A DNA stretch of 64,000 nucleotides. Origin: JBALVT01 sp036960305. Its GTDB lineage: Bacteria > Pseudomonadota > Gammaproteobacteria > Pseudomonadales > Halieaceae. The notes beneath the pieces are model-generated. The model saw only the letters and a list, made by a program, of their open reading frames with translations, was not told the origin of the DNA and did no database searches. Made by a program: the position numbers and the translations under genes. The stretch covers positions 1-64,000 of the forward strand of contig JBALWA010000012.1 in the NCBI GenBank assembly GCA_036960305.1, given 5' to 3'. Shown here one piece after another: positions 10,094-17,840 of the stretch (positions are counted from its first letter, which is position 1; every line of letters starts with the position of its first letter).

Positions 10094-10106
10094 GACCAAG
10101 GTCTAA
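10094..10106 (+). promoter_or_regulatory. GACCAAGGTCTAA element before symporter operon
   Basis: This 13-mer differs by one base from the right arm of the 8611-8657 dyad (GACTAAGGTCTAA). It lies about 70 bases before the DUF4212 start, in the 105-base gap after the porin. The shared element suggests one regulator, most simply the adjacent CrbR-like protein. Confidence 0.5.
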
Positions 10107-10177
10107 CAGAATGTTGGTAGCCGCCGGTGATATAGTCGTGCGGTTGCCAACAATAACAGCACCAATGGAGGTGTGAT

Positions 10178-10444
10178 ATGTCCCATATGACAGACGAAAA
10201 GGCTAAGGAATACTGGGGCCGAAACGTGTCGCTGATGATCAAACTATTGGTAATTTGGTTTGTTGTCAGTTTCGGTTTCGGCATCATCCTGGTAGATGTT
10301 CTAAACCAATTTCAGGTAGGTGGCTACAAACTCGGTTTCTGGTTTGCGCAGCAGGGTTCGATTTACTGCTTCGTCGGCTTGACTTTCTTTTACGCCTCCA
10401 AAATGGCCGCATTGGATCGTGAATTCAATGTAGACGAAGACTAG
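10178..10444 (+). CDS. DUF4212 small subunit of sodium/substrate symporter
   Basis: An 88-residue membrane protein with two hydrophobic helices (about residues 20-45 and 52-75), preceded by a good GGAGG site. It matches DUF4212 proteins, which are encoded directly before VC_2705-type sodium/solute symporters and are thought to be their small subunit. Here the large subunit starts 10 bases downstream, so the two should be co-translated. I see no enzymatic motif. Confidence 0.88.
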   Translation: MSHMTDEKAKEYWGRNVSLMIKLLVIWFVVSFGFGIILVDVLNQFQVGGYKLGFWFAQQGSIYCFVGLTFFYASKMAALDREFNVDED

Positions 10445-10454
10445 GGAGTCAATC

Positions 10455-12185
10455 ATGGACTTACAAACATTAACGTATCTTTTTGTCGGCGGTACCTTCT
10501 CGGTATACATTGGCATAGCGATTTGGGCGCGTGCGGGCTCAACCAAGGACTTCTATGTGGCTGGCGGCGGTGTGCACCCTATCGCCAATGGCATGGCGAC
10601 CGCAGCTGACTGGATGTCAGCGGCATCCTTTATTTCCATGGCGGGTTTGATCTCGTTTATGGGCTACGGTGGATCGGTGTTCCTGATGGGCTGGACCGGT
10701 GGCTTTGTGCTATTGGCGATGCTGTTGGCACCGTATCTACGAAAATACGGCAAGTTTACCGTGCCCGAGTTTATCGGTGATCGCTACTACTCGCGTGCTG
10801 CGCGGGCAGTTGCAGTGGTCTGCCTGATTATCTGTTCGGTGACGTATGTTATTGGCCAGATGAAGGGGATCGGTGTGGCATTCTCCCGCTTTCTGGAAGT
10901 GGATTATAACACCGGCCTGCTAATCGGCATGTGTATCGTATTCTTCTATTCAGTCCTGGGCGGCATGAAGGGCATAACCTATACCCAGATTGCGCAGTTT
11001 GTCGTACTGATTCTCGCTTACACCATACCGGCAATTTTTATCAGTCTGAACCTCACAGGTAACCCCTTCCCGCAGTTGGGCCTGGGCAGCACCATGACAG
11101 GCAGCGAAACCTTTTTGCTGGATAGACTGGACCAGGTGGTAATGGACCTTGGTTTTAATCAGTACACAACCGATGTGCGTGGAAGCGGCATTAATATGTT
11201 TGCCTACACCATGTCGTTGATGATTGGTACTGCGGGCCTGCCGCATGTGATCATTCGCTTCTTTACCGTACCAAAGGTTCGCGATGCACGGGCGTCTGCT
11301 GGTTGGGCTCTGGTGTTTATCTCCATCCTCTATACCACGGCTCCAGCGGTAGCAGCGATGGCAAGACTGAACCTGATCGAGACTATAGAGCCAACCCAGG
11401 GTGAATACCTGGTTTACGATGAGCGCCCGCAGTGGTTCAAGAACTGGGAGAAAACCGGCTTGCTGGCATTCGAAGACAAGAATGAAGATGGTCGTATTCA
11501 GTACAGTTCCGATGCGAATGTAAACGAGATGGTCAAAATCGATCAGGACATCATGGTGCTGGCGAATCCGGAAATTGCGAAGTTGCCTAACTGGGTGATC
11601 GCCCTGGTGGCAGCCGGTGGTTTGGCGGCTGCGCTGTCCACGGCGGCGGGATTACTGTTGGCCATTGCGTCATCGATATCCCACGACTTACTCAAAGGGA
11701 TGATAGCGCCCAACATCACCGAGAAGCAGGAATTGCGGGCGAGTCGAATAGCGATGGCGCTGGCAATCGCGGGGGCCGGTTATCTGGGATTCAATCCCCC
11801 GGATTTTGCCGCCGGAACCGTGGCTCTGGCCTTCGGTCTGGCTGCCTCTTCCATCTTCCCAGCGCTGATGATGGGGATCTTCTCCAAGAAGGTGAATCGG
11901 GAAGGCGCTATCGCGGGCATGATCGCGGGTATCAGCATCACTTTGTTCTACGTGTTCCAGCACAAGGGCATCATGTTTGTTGCTTCCACCTCGTTCCTTG
12001 GCGACATGTCACCCAACTGGTTCCTGGGTATTGAACCTAACGCCTTCGGTGTCGTGGGTGCGGTAGTCAACTTTGCTGTGGCATTCACTGTATCAAGCTT
12101 TACTGCAGCAGTGCCTGCTAAAGTACGGGAACTGGTGGATTACATCAGAATACCGGTAGGTGCTGAAGAAGCGCATGATCACTAG
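10455..12185 (+). CDS. VC_2705-family sodium:solute symporter (acetate/carboxylate uptake)
   Basis: A 576-residue member of the sodium/solute symporter superfamily with about 13 predicted helices and the family segment FYVAGGGVHPIANGMATAAD near the N-terminus. VC_2705-type proteins resemble the acetate permease ActP and depend on sodium; acetate or another short carboxylate is the likely substrate. A hydrophilic insert at about residues 310-370 contains DKNEDGRIQY, close to an EF-hand/dockerin calcium loop. AGGGA precedes the ATG. The operon with DUF4212 ends at a strong terminator 21 bases after the stop. Confidence 0.88.
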   Translation: MDLQTLTYLFVGGTFSVYIGIAIWARAGSTKDFYVAGGGVHPIANGMATAADWMSAASFISMAGLISFMGYGGSVFLMGWTGGFVLLAMLLAPYLRKYGKFTVPEFIGDRYYSRAARAVAVVCLIICSVTYVIGQMKGIGVAFSRFLEVDYNTGLLIGMCIVFFYSVLGGMKGITYTQIAQFVVLILAYTIPAIFISLNLTGNPFPQLGLGSTMTGSETFLLDRLDQVVMDLGFNQYTTDVRGSGINMFAYTMSLMIGTAGLPHVIIRFFTVPKVRDARASAGWALVFISILYTTAPAVAAMARLNLIETIEPTQGEYLVYDERPQWFKNWEKTGLLAFEDKNEDGRIQYSSDANVNEMVKIDQDIMVLANPEIAKLPNWVIALVAAGGLAAALSTAAGLLLAIASSISHDLLKGMIAPNITEKQELRASRIAMALAIAGAGYLGFNPPDFAAGTVALAFGLAASSIFPALMMGIFSKKVNREGAIAGMIAGISITLFYVFQHKGIMFVASTSFLGDMSPNWFLGIEPNAFGVVGAVVNFAVAFTVSSFTAAVPAKVRELVDYIRIPVGAEEAHDH

Positions 12186-12205
12186 TCCATAAGGTTCCAA
12201 GCCTT

Positions 12206-12236
12206 GGAGGTTCCGTTTTGCGGAACCTCCTTTTTT
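12206..12236 (+). terminator. Rho-independent terminator after symporter
   Basis: Perfect 10-bp stem GGAGGTTCCG/CGGAACCTCC (12206-12215 with 12221-12230), a five-base loop and a T6 run. It closes the DUF4212-symporter operon. Confidence 0.95.
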
Positions 12237-12294
12237 CGTTTTGGACTTGCGTTTACACTGTAGGTTAATCCATAGATATCGAGGACTTCACTGA

Positions 12295-12744
12295 ATGTTC
12301 TTTACTAATAAACATGTTGTTATCGCGTTAATTGTCGCCCCCATCCTGGCCATTCTTGCCTGGTTTGCGGTGGGTCATTTGGCCGGCGAAAAAGCCCAGC
12401 CCGCCGCGCAGGGGAAGTCTTATCCTCTGGTCGAGAAAAGTAACTGTCGCTATGACAGTGGTCAATGCAATCTTCAGAACGAAGACTTTAAATTGGCAAT
12501 TGAGTTGCGGGGCGTAGATCTCATCGTGCAATCAGAACATCCGCTGCAGGGAGTTATGCTGGCGATTGTTACGTCGGGGCAGGAACCGGTGCCTGTTGAG
12601 ATGACTTCGGCGGACCAGACGGGCCTTTCCTGGCGCCTCACATTGGCCGGTGTCCCCCAGGAGAGTGAAAGAATTTATCTGGTCGCAAGCACGGTTGATA
12701 ACGCTTATTTTGGCGATGCAGCGACTTTATTTATCAAGCGCTAA
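12295..12744 (+). CDS. Small membrane-anchored protein of unknown function
   Basis: 149 residues: an N-terminal helix (about 8-30), then an extracytoplasmic domain that starts with a C-x6-C pair (CRYDSGQC) and continues as beta-rich sequence ending in LFIKR. I do not recognise a named family. The strand-rich layout loosely recalls FixH- or YtkA-like immunoglobulin folds, but I would not assign it. It sits between the symporter terminator and the CBS/DUF294 gene, which starts 26 bases downstream, so it probably shares that transcript and may belong to the acetate-response locus. Confidence 0.7.
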   Translation: MFFTNKHVVIALIVAPILAILAWFAVGHLAGEKAQPAAQGKSYPLVEKSNCRYDSGQCNLQNEDFKLAIELRGVDLIVQSEHPLQGVMLAIVTSGQEPVPVEMTSADQTGLSWRLTLAGVPQESERIYLVASTVDNAYFGDAATLFIKR

Positions 12745-12769
12745 TAATGGCAATCAAGGGTTAAACGAA

Positions 12770-14641
12770 ATGTCACAAGAGACTTCCGATCTGGAGTTTT
12801 CCTCTCCCGAGCTGGCCACGGTAGGTGAGTTCCTCCAACAATCGCTGCCTTTCAATATACTGACTGAGGACGAACTGCGCAGGACGGTAAACAAGGTCGT
12901 CGTTCACTACCATTGCCAGGGCGAAAGTTTTAACGAGGCGACAGAGCAAAAAGGGTTGAGGGTAGTACGCAGTGGTGCGGTGGAAATTCGGGATAGCAGC
13001 AACAAGTTGCTCGACAGGTTGGGTGAGGGTGAGAGTTTTCAAATTACCGGTTTGAATGCCGACAAAGGAGGGGTGCAGGCGACAGTCATTGAGGATGCGC
13101 TGGTGTACTTCCTGCCAGATGAACAGTACAGGTTTTTGCGTGATGGTAATCGGGAGTTTGATCGCTACTTTAGCGGCCAACGCAGTCGCCGCCTGCGAAG
13201 GGCTGCACGCTACGAGCCGGTACCCAACGCGATGACGCGGGAAGTCAGTTCTCTGATGAGTACCGACCTGCTTACCGTGGCGCCGCAAGACACGGTGCAG
13301 GCAGTGGCGCTCGCCATGTCAGACAGACGAGTCTCCTCGGCCTTTGTTGTCGAGGATGAGGGGCTGGTCGGTATTGTCACTGACCGCGATATGCGCGTTC
13401 GCTTTGCGGCCAGGGCGCTACCGGCAAATACCACTGTGAGCGAGATAATGACCAGGGACCCGGAATCTATCCTGGGGACGGATACGGTCTTTGAAACAAC
13501 CCTGCTGATGACCCAGCGGGGTTACCATCACTTACCGGTTATGGAAAATGACAAGTTAAAGGGGATTGTGACCACCTCAGACCTTATTCTTGCTAAACAG
13601 GATGACCCGGTTTACCTGGTGCAGCATATTTCCAGGCAAACAGATGTCGAGGGTATAAAGGAATTGGTTGCCGGTATGTCCAACCTAATGGTGCAGTGGG
13701 TGAATTCGGGTATACGCGCGCAGCAGGTAAGCCGTATATTGACGGCTATCAGCGACGCCATTACCGTGCGGCTGATTAAACTTGCCGAAGAGAAGCTCGG
13801 GCCGCCGCCAGTACCCTATTGTTGGCTGGGCTTTGGGTCCCAGGCAAGGGCGGAGCAGTTACTGGGTGCCGATCAGGACAACGGTCTTGTTATCGCCGAC
13901 GAAATGCAACCACAGGATCGCAAATGGTTTCAGGACATGGCCACCATGGTATGTGACGGTCTTGATGCCTGTGGCTATGTTTACTGCCCTGGCGACATTA
14001 TGGCCACCACAGAAGAGTGGTGCCAGCCGCTCGCAGTATGGCAGCAGACCGTCCGGCGCTGGACTCAGGCACCGACGCCGGATGCGGTAATGCGCGTGAG
14101 TATATTTTTTGACCTACGCGCTATTCATGGTGACGAGACCCTATGCAGGAAGCTGCAGGCGACCATGCTGAAGCAAGCTTCCAGCAATACAATATTTCTC
14201 GCTTCCCTGGCGGCTAACGCTCTGGCCAGCCGTCCTCCGCTGGGTATTTTTCGTCGATTTGTGGTCGACCGGGACGGTGAACACCGCGACAATCTGGACT
14301 TGAAAAAACGCGGTGTATTACCGATCACCGAAATCGTGCGCCTGCATGCTCTGGCTCACTCGATTGAAGCGGTAAATACCGATGAGCGACTTAAGGCACT
14401 CGCCAGTGGCAAACACATGACTATTACGGACAGCCGGAATTTGGCCGATGCATTACATTTCATTCAGCGTCAACGCATCAATCATCAGGCCGAGCAGATT
14501 GTACAGGGCGAAAAAGTCAGTAACTTCCTTAATCCACGAAATTTGCCAAAATTGACAAAAGAACAATTACGGGATGCGTTTACTATTATTGATGAGTCGC
14601 AGTCAGCAGTGAAACAGGCTTATAGGCAGGGTATGGCTTGA
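12770..14641 (+). CDS. Cyclic-nucleotide-binding-like / CBS-pair / DUF294 nucleotidyltransferase protein
   Basis: A 623-residue cytoplasmic protein with a cNMP-binding-like domain (about 20-150), two CBS motifs (about 165-290; VTDRDMRVRF and VTTSDLILAK), a DUF294 nucleotidyltransferase-like domain (WLGFGSQARAEQLLGADQD) and the DUF294 C-terminal domain. Such proteins are common beside ActP/Acs-type acetate genes and are thought to sense nucleotides, but no reaction is established. The frame opens at 12650 inside the previous gene; MSQETSDLEF at 12770 is chosen because it clears that gene and starts the first domain. The stop overlaps the next start (TGATG), implying translational coupling to the exonuclease. 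Confidence 0.88.
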   Translation: MSQETSDLEFSSPELATVGEFLQQSLPFNILTEDELRRTVNKVVVHYHCQGESFNEATEQKGLRVVRSGAVEIRDSSNKLLDRLGEGESFQITGLNADKGGVQATVIEDALVYFLPDEQYRFLRDGNREFDRYFSGQRSRRLRRAARYEPVPNAMTREVSSLMSTDLLTVAPQDTVQAVALAMSDRRVSSAFVVEDEGLVGIVTDRDMRVRFAARALPANTTVSEIMTRDPESILGTDTVFETTLLMTQRGYHHLPVMENDKLKGIVTTSDLILAKQDDPVYLVQHISRQTDVEGIKELVAGMSNLMVQWVNSGIRAQQVSRILTAISDAITVRLIKLAEEKLGPPPVPYCWLGFGSQARAEQLLGADQDNGLVIADEMQPQDRKWFQDMATMVCDGLDACGYVYCPGDIMATTEEWCQPLAVWQQTVRRWTQAPTPDAVMRVSIFFDLRAIHGDETLCRKLQATMLKQASSNTIFLASLAANALASRPPLGIFRRFVVDRDGEHRDNLDLKKRGVLPITEIVRLHALAHSIEAVNTDERLKALASGKHMTITDSRNLADALHFIQRQRINHQAEQIVQGEKVSNFLNPRNLPKLTKEQLRDAFTIIDESQSAVKQAYRQGMA

Positions 14642-15309
14642 TGTGGAAGTTGTCGCTTAAGCGTTGGCGATATCGATCGCAGCTTGCGGGCACAACACTG
14701 CAGCAATGTTGGCAACAGGCGTTACCCGATAAAGGCACTGATTGGCGAAGCGTGTCCTTTTTGGTCTGTGATGCCGAGATGTCTTCCCTGGACGTCTCAG
14801 AGGGTGAACTGCTCAGTGTTGGCTGGGTCTGTATTGAGGGCGGGTCTATTGCCCTGGATTCGGCCAAACATTATTTACTCAAGACTGAGAAAACGGTGGG
14901 TCAGAGCGCTGCTATTCATCAGTTGCGAGATTGTGAGTTGCGCGAAGGCCTTTCCAAACCTGAGGTGCTCAATCTTTTTCTTGCCGCCGCTGCCGGGAAA
15001 ATCCTGGTATTTCACAATGCGGTACTCGATATGGCCTACCTCAATCGTTGTAGTCAGCAATATTTTGGAACACCGCTGATTCTTCCTACCATCGATACCA
15101 TGGCGCTTGAACACAGCAGGTTGAATCGCCACGACAGTGTGATTAAGCCCGGTGACCTTCGCCTGCAAGGCTGTCGTGATCGGTACAATTTGCCACCCTA
15201 TCCGGGGCACAATGCCCTGGTTGATGCGCTTGCCACCGCCGAACTATTGATAGCGCAGACCAAGCATCGCAGCGGAGGTAAGGGCTTGAAACTCGCAGAG
15301 CTCTTTTGA
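14641..15309 (+). CDS. DnaQ-like DEDDh 3'-5' exonuclease
   Basis: 222 residues with all three exonuclease motifs: DAE in VCDAEMSSLD, HNAVLD, and HNALVDA (H-x4-D), which define the DEDDh superfamily of DnaQ, RNase T and oligoribonuclease. It presumably trims DNA or RNA 3' ends; the substrate is unknown. A polymerase III epsilon subunit is unlikely because no beta-clamp-binding tail is evident. ATG 14641 overlaps the upstream stop by one base, so it is coupled to the CBS/DUF294 gene. The same pair occurs at other CrbS/R-type loci to my knowledge, but the functional link is unexplained. Confidence 0.85.
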   Translation: MWKLSLKRWRYRSQLAGTTLQQCWQQALPDKGTDWRSVSFLVCDAEMSSLDVSEGELLSVGWVCIEGGSIALDSAKHYLLKTEKTVGQSAAIHQLRDCELREGLSKPEVLNLFLAAAAGKILVFHNAVLDMAYLNRCSQQYFGTPLILPTIDTMALEHSRLNRHDSVIKPGDLRLQGCRDRYNLPPYPGHNALVDALATAELLIAQTKHRSGGKGLKLAELF

Positions 15310-15332
15310 ATGTTGACCTTGCGTCCGGATGT

Positions 15333-15740
15333 TCAGACTTGACGGTCGGGTACCACGGTTGCCGTGCCTGACAGCAGTATTCCGCGGGAGGCCTCTTCAA
15401 GCCAAACGTCACAGTGCACGCGATCTGACTCGATCCCGGTGACTATGCCTTTTGCTACGACTCGCTCGCCATCCAGTACCACCTGTGGGAAGGTCATTTT
15501 TACACGCCTGAGACTGGTCGGCCCGGTCCATGCGTGCAACATGTTAATGATATAGGCCAGACCCAGGGGCCCCTGGTTGATCGTGCGCCTCCCGAGGTTC
15601 AGGGGTAGAGCCTCGACGGCATCGCGGTCCCAGTGAATGGGGTTGGGATCACGCAGGATCGCAGCCATGGTACGCATACGTTCAGCGGATACGGACTCCA
15701 TTACCCACTCGGGAATGGCATCGCCTACGGTAATTTTCAC
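15333..15740 (-). CDS. MaoC-like dehydratase, catalytic-type subunit
   Basis: A 135-residue hot-dog protein of the MaoC/hydratase-2 family. The catalytic signature RDPNPIHWD supplies Asp31, Asn33 and His36, so it should be able to hydrate enoyl-CoA. It starts at GTG 15740, overlapping the upstream gene stop by four bases (GTGA). The adjacent 149-residue MaoC-like protein lacks this signature; such active/inactive pairs form heteromeric hydratases in steroid side-chain catabolism (ChsH1/ChsH2). Last gene of the minus-strand acyl-CoA operon. Confidence 0.82.
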   Translation of the reverse strand: MKITVGDAIPEWVMESVSAERMRTMAAILRDPNPIHWDRDAVEALPLNLGRRTINQGPLGLAYIINMLHAWTGPTSLRRVKMTFPQVVLDGERVVAKGIVTGIESDRVHCDVWLEEASRGILLSGTATVVPDRQV

Positions 15741-16186
15741 AGGGTATTCCTGGTGTAATGCCAGATGACGGTTACGCGCGCCGTTAATACCGACTGCTCA
15801 TGCAATTCAAATTCGAACTGGATTCGGTCATAGGGCTTGCCCTCGTCATTTTCCAGCCGCTGCGCTTCGGTGATTGCGCCGGATACACGATAGCAGTGGT
15901 TTTCCCTGAGGGGCACGAGTAACTCCCAGTCGTAACTCTCAATGAGAATGGAGAGGTCGGACTCGGCCTGTCCCAGGGCAAACATCTCCGCGATGCTCGT
16001 ACGACTCCCCAGTATGGGAATATGAAACAACGCGACCGGGTGAACCAGGCCGTCGGGCATCAGTTCTGCGCCGGTGCATTCGGTCAGCAGAAAATTTTCC
16101 CAGTGTTCGATAGTGTATTCGCCCCCGGGGAACTGGTGCCCCCGCAAGGCGCGTACCTCACTTTCAGCCGGCAGCGGGTGGGTCAC
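15737..16186 (-). CDS. MaoC/FAS1-like dehydratase partner lacking catalytic Asp/His motif
   Basis: 149 residues with a hot-dog-like pattern (YDWELLVPLRENHCYRVSGA; FEFELHEQSVLTARVTVIW) seen in N-terminal MaoC or FAS1-like dehydratase domains. I cannot find the D-x-N-P-x-H signature, so this is probably the structural and substrate-binding half of a two-subunit enoyl-CoA hydratase with the next gene. It starts with GTG and overlaps genes on both sides by four bases, indicating strict co-translation. Confidence 0.72.
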   Translation of the reverse strand: MTHPLPAESEVRALRGHQFPGGEYTIEHWENFLLTECTGAELMPDGLVHPVALFHIPILGSRTSIAEMFALGQAESDLSILIESYDWELLVPLRENHCYRVSGAITEAQRLENDEGKPYDRIQFEFELHEQSVLTARVTVIWHYTRNTL

Positions 16187-16689
16187 TGTTCGGCGGCCTC
16201 CTTTGACATTTGTGCCACTTTATCTCCGTCGAAACTGATTGTTTTCTCGGTTACCAGTTCGAGAATGACCCGCAGGGGAGTGTCCAGCATTTCGACCGCG
16301 GCCTCTACGCTGGTCGCGGGATAGCCATTCATCAATTCCCCCATGGCGGGATAGAACCAGTCCTTGGTGGCCTGGTCATCGTGAATGATGACGGTGCCCT
16401 TATAGGTAACCGTTTTTCCCGCGCCCATGTCGGTGCCCATACTCGATACGGTGACCGATACGCGGGGGTCGCGTTTCACTGCTTTGACTCTGGCCCGGGG
16501 GGAGGTGGCGGTCAGCCAGAGACGGCCGTCGTGAAAGATGTAATTCATGATCACGCCGACAGGGTGGCCATCCTTGTTACCCCACATGAACGTGGCCTCG
16601 ATCTGTTTCTCCAACAGTTCATTTTCCCGCTCCGGCGTGAGGCCATAAGACCGTACATCATTGTAGTTGGATTCCGTTGTATCTGACAT
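16183..16689 (-). CDS. Pyridoxamine-5'-phosphate-oxidase-like flavin/F420-binding protein
   Basis: 168 residues of the split-barrel PPOX family (GVIMNYIFHDGRLWLTATSP; RDPRVSVTVSS). Members bind FMN, F420 or haem and reduce small substrates. AAGGAG precedes ATG 16689. Its embedding between acyl-CoA dehydrogenase and MaoC-like genes suggests a redox step on a CoA-linked or ring substrate. A luciferase-like oxidoreductase of a family that may also use F420 lies at 22781-23644. The cofactor cannot be decided from sequence. Confidence 0.78.
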   Translation of the reverse strand: MSDTTESNYNDVRSYGLTPERENELLEKQIEATFMWGNKDGHPVGVIMNYIFHDGRLWLTATSPRARVKAVKRDPRVSVTVSSMGTDMGAGKTVTYKGTVIIHDDQATKDWFYPAMGELMNGYPATSVEAAVEMLDTPLRVILELVTEKTISFDGDKVAQMSKEAAEQ

Positions 16690-16707
16690 TTCGTGCTCCT
16701 TTTTTAG

Positions 16708-17829
16708 TTATCCTTGTGAATACGCAGTTGCTATATTGGATCCCAATGTGCCCAGTAACTGGGCGCTGGAACCGCTTGTTAATTCAATTTGACGCGCCCA
16801 AAGGCAGTACCGGAATAGTGGGTAATCGCGGTCTACGCCCATCCCGCCATGCAGGTGTTGTGAGGCCTGGCTTACTCTATGGCAAACATCGCCTGTCCAG
16901 ATTTTTGCGACTAATACGGCTTCTGTCGCATCGAGCCCCTGGTCGATCAGCGAGATAGCCTGCTGTGACGTCAGGCGCAGGCATTCGATGTCGATAAAAC
17001 AGTCGGCTGCGCGGTGGCCCACGGCCTGGAAGGTGGCAACGGGAACACCAAACTGATGCCTCTCTGTGGTGTATGAGGCAGTCATCCGCATCATCTTATC
17101 GCACAAGCCTGTTGCCATCGCTGAGTAAGCGGCAGCCGTGGCTTCAAACATCCACCGGGCTAGTTGGCTGGCCTGGTCTCCCAGTGCGACCACTTCCGTG
17201 ATGTTTGCTGCATCCAGTACGACTTCAAACTGGGGTTCAGCTGCCGTCACCTGTTGTCGGTTGAGCGTGACACCTTCTGTCTGGGGGTCAAGAAGGAGAG
17301 CCACGAGGCCGTCTTCAGATTGGGCGGTAAGGAGTATTCGTTTGGCCGTATGGGCGAAGGGTACGCAGTGCTTGACTCCTGTGAGTGCCCAGCCATGTTC
17401 TGTCTTCGTAGCGCGAGTGGCGGGATTCCCAAGGACCTCATTGGCCGGCTCAATCAGAGCCGCAGTCAATAGCGTCTGGCCGCTGACCAGATCGGGTAAA
17501 TAACGGTCATTGATCTCCTGGGAGGCGAATTTTTCCAGGGTCGCAGCGGCGCTAACGAGTGCTGGCACCAGGGGCAGGGGTGCCACGGTTCTGCCCACTT
17601 CTTCAATCAACAGGCACAATGTTTCGAAACCGAGGCCCATGCCGCCATGATTTTCATTAATGGCTACGCCAAGCAAGCCAGCCTGCGCAAGGTCAGCCCA
17701 GAGTTTGGCGTCGAAGCGGTCCTGCTGCTTGTCGATTTTGGCTAAATGCTCGGGCTGGGTTTGGTCGCCCAGTATTTTTTTGGCCAGCGCGCTGACTTCC
17801 TGTTGTGCTTCGTTATACGAAAAATCCAT
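16708..17829 (-). CDS. Acyl-CoA dehydrogenase-like subunit (373 aa)
   Basis: A full-length acyl-CoA dehydrogenase fold: N-terminal helical domain, middle beta-domain, C-terminal four-helix domain (HLHGGMGVDRDYPLFRY). AGGAGG precedes the ATG. At the place of the classical catalytic glutamate (YEGT in medium-chain enzymes) the sequence reads LTSGSSAQL, so the usual base is absent. It follows another family member by 11 bases; such adjacent, unequal pairs form alpha2-beta2 heterotetramers acting on steroid side chains in actinobacteria. The base may lie elsewhere or in the partner. Confidence 0.88.
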   Translation of the reverse strand: MDFSYNEAQQEVSALAKKILGDQTQPEHLAKIDKQQDRFDAKLWADLAQAGLLGVAINENHGGMGLGFETLCLLIEEVGRTVAPLPLVPALVSAAATLEKFASQEINDRYLPDLVSGQTLLTAALIEPANEVLGNPATRATKTEHGWALTGVKHCVPFAHTAKRILLTAQSEDGLVALLLDPQTEGVTLNRQQVTAAEPQFEVVLDAANITEVVALGDQASQLARWMFEATAAAYSAMATGLCDKMMRMTASYTTERHQFGVPVATFQAVGHRAADCFIDIECLRLTSQQAISLIDQGLDATEAVLVAKIWTGDVCHRVSQASQHLHGGMGVDRDYPLFRYCLWARQIELTSGSSAQLLGTLGSNIATAYSQG

Positions 17830-17840
17830 GCCGCCTCCTG

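Noticed and set aside
12650..12769. Upstream extension of the CBS/DUF294 protein
   Set aside because: It lies inside the preceding gene and is not domain-like; the start at 12770 is more natural.
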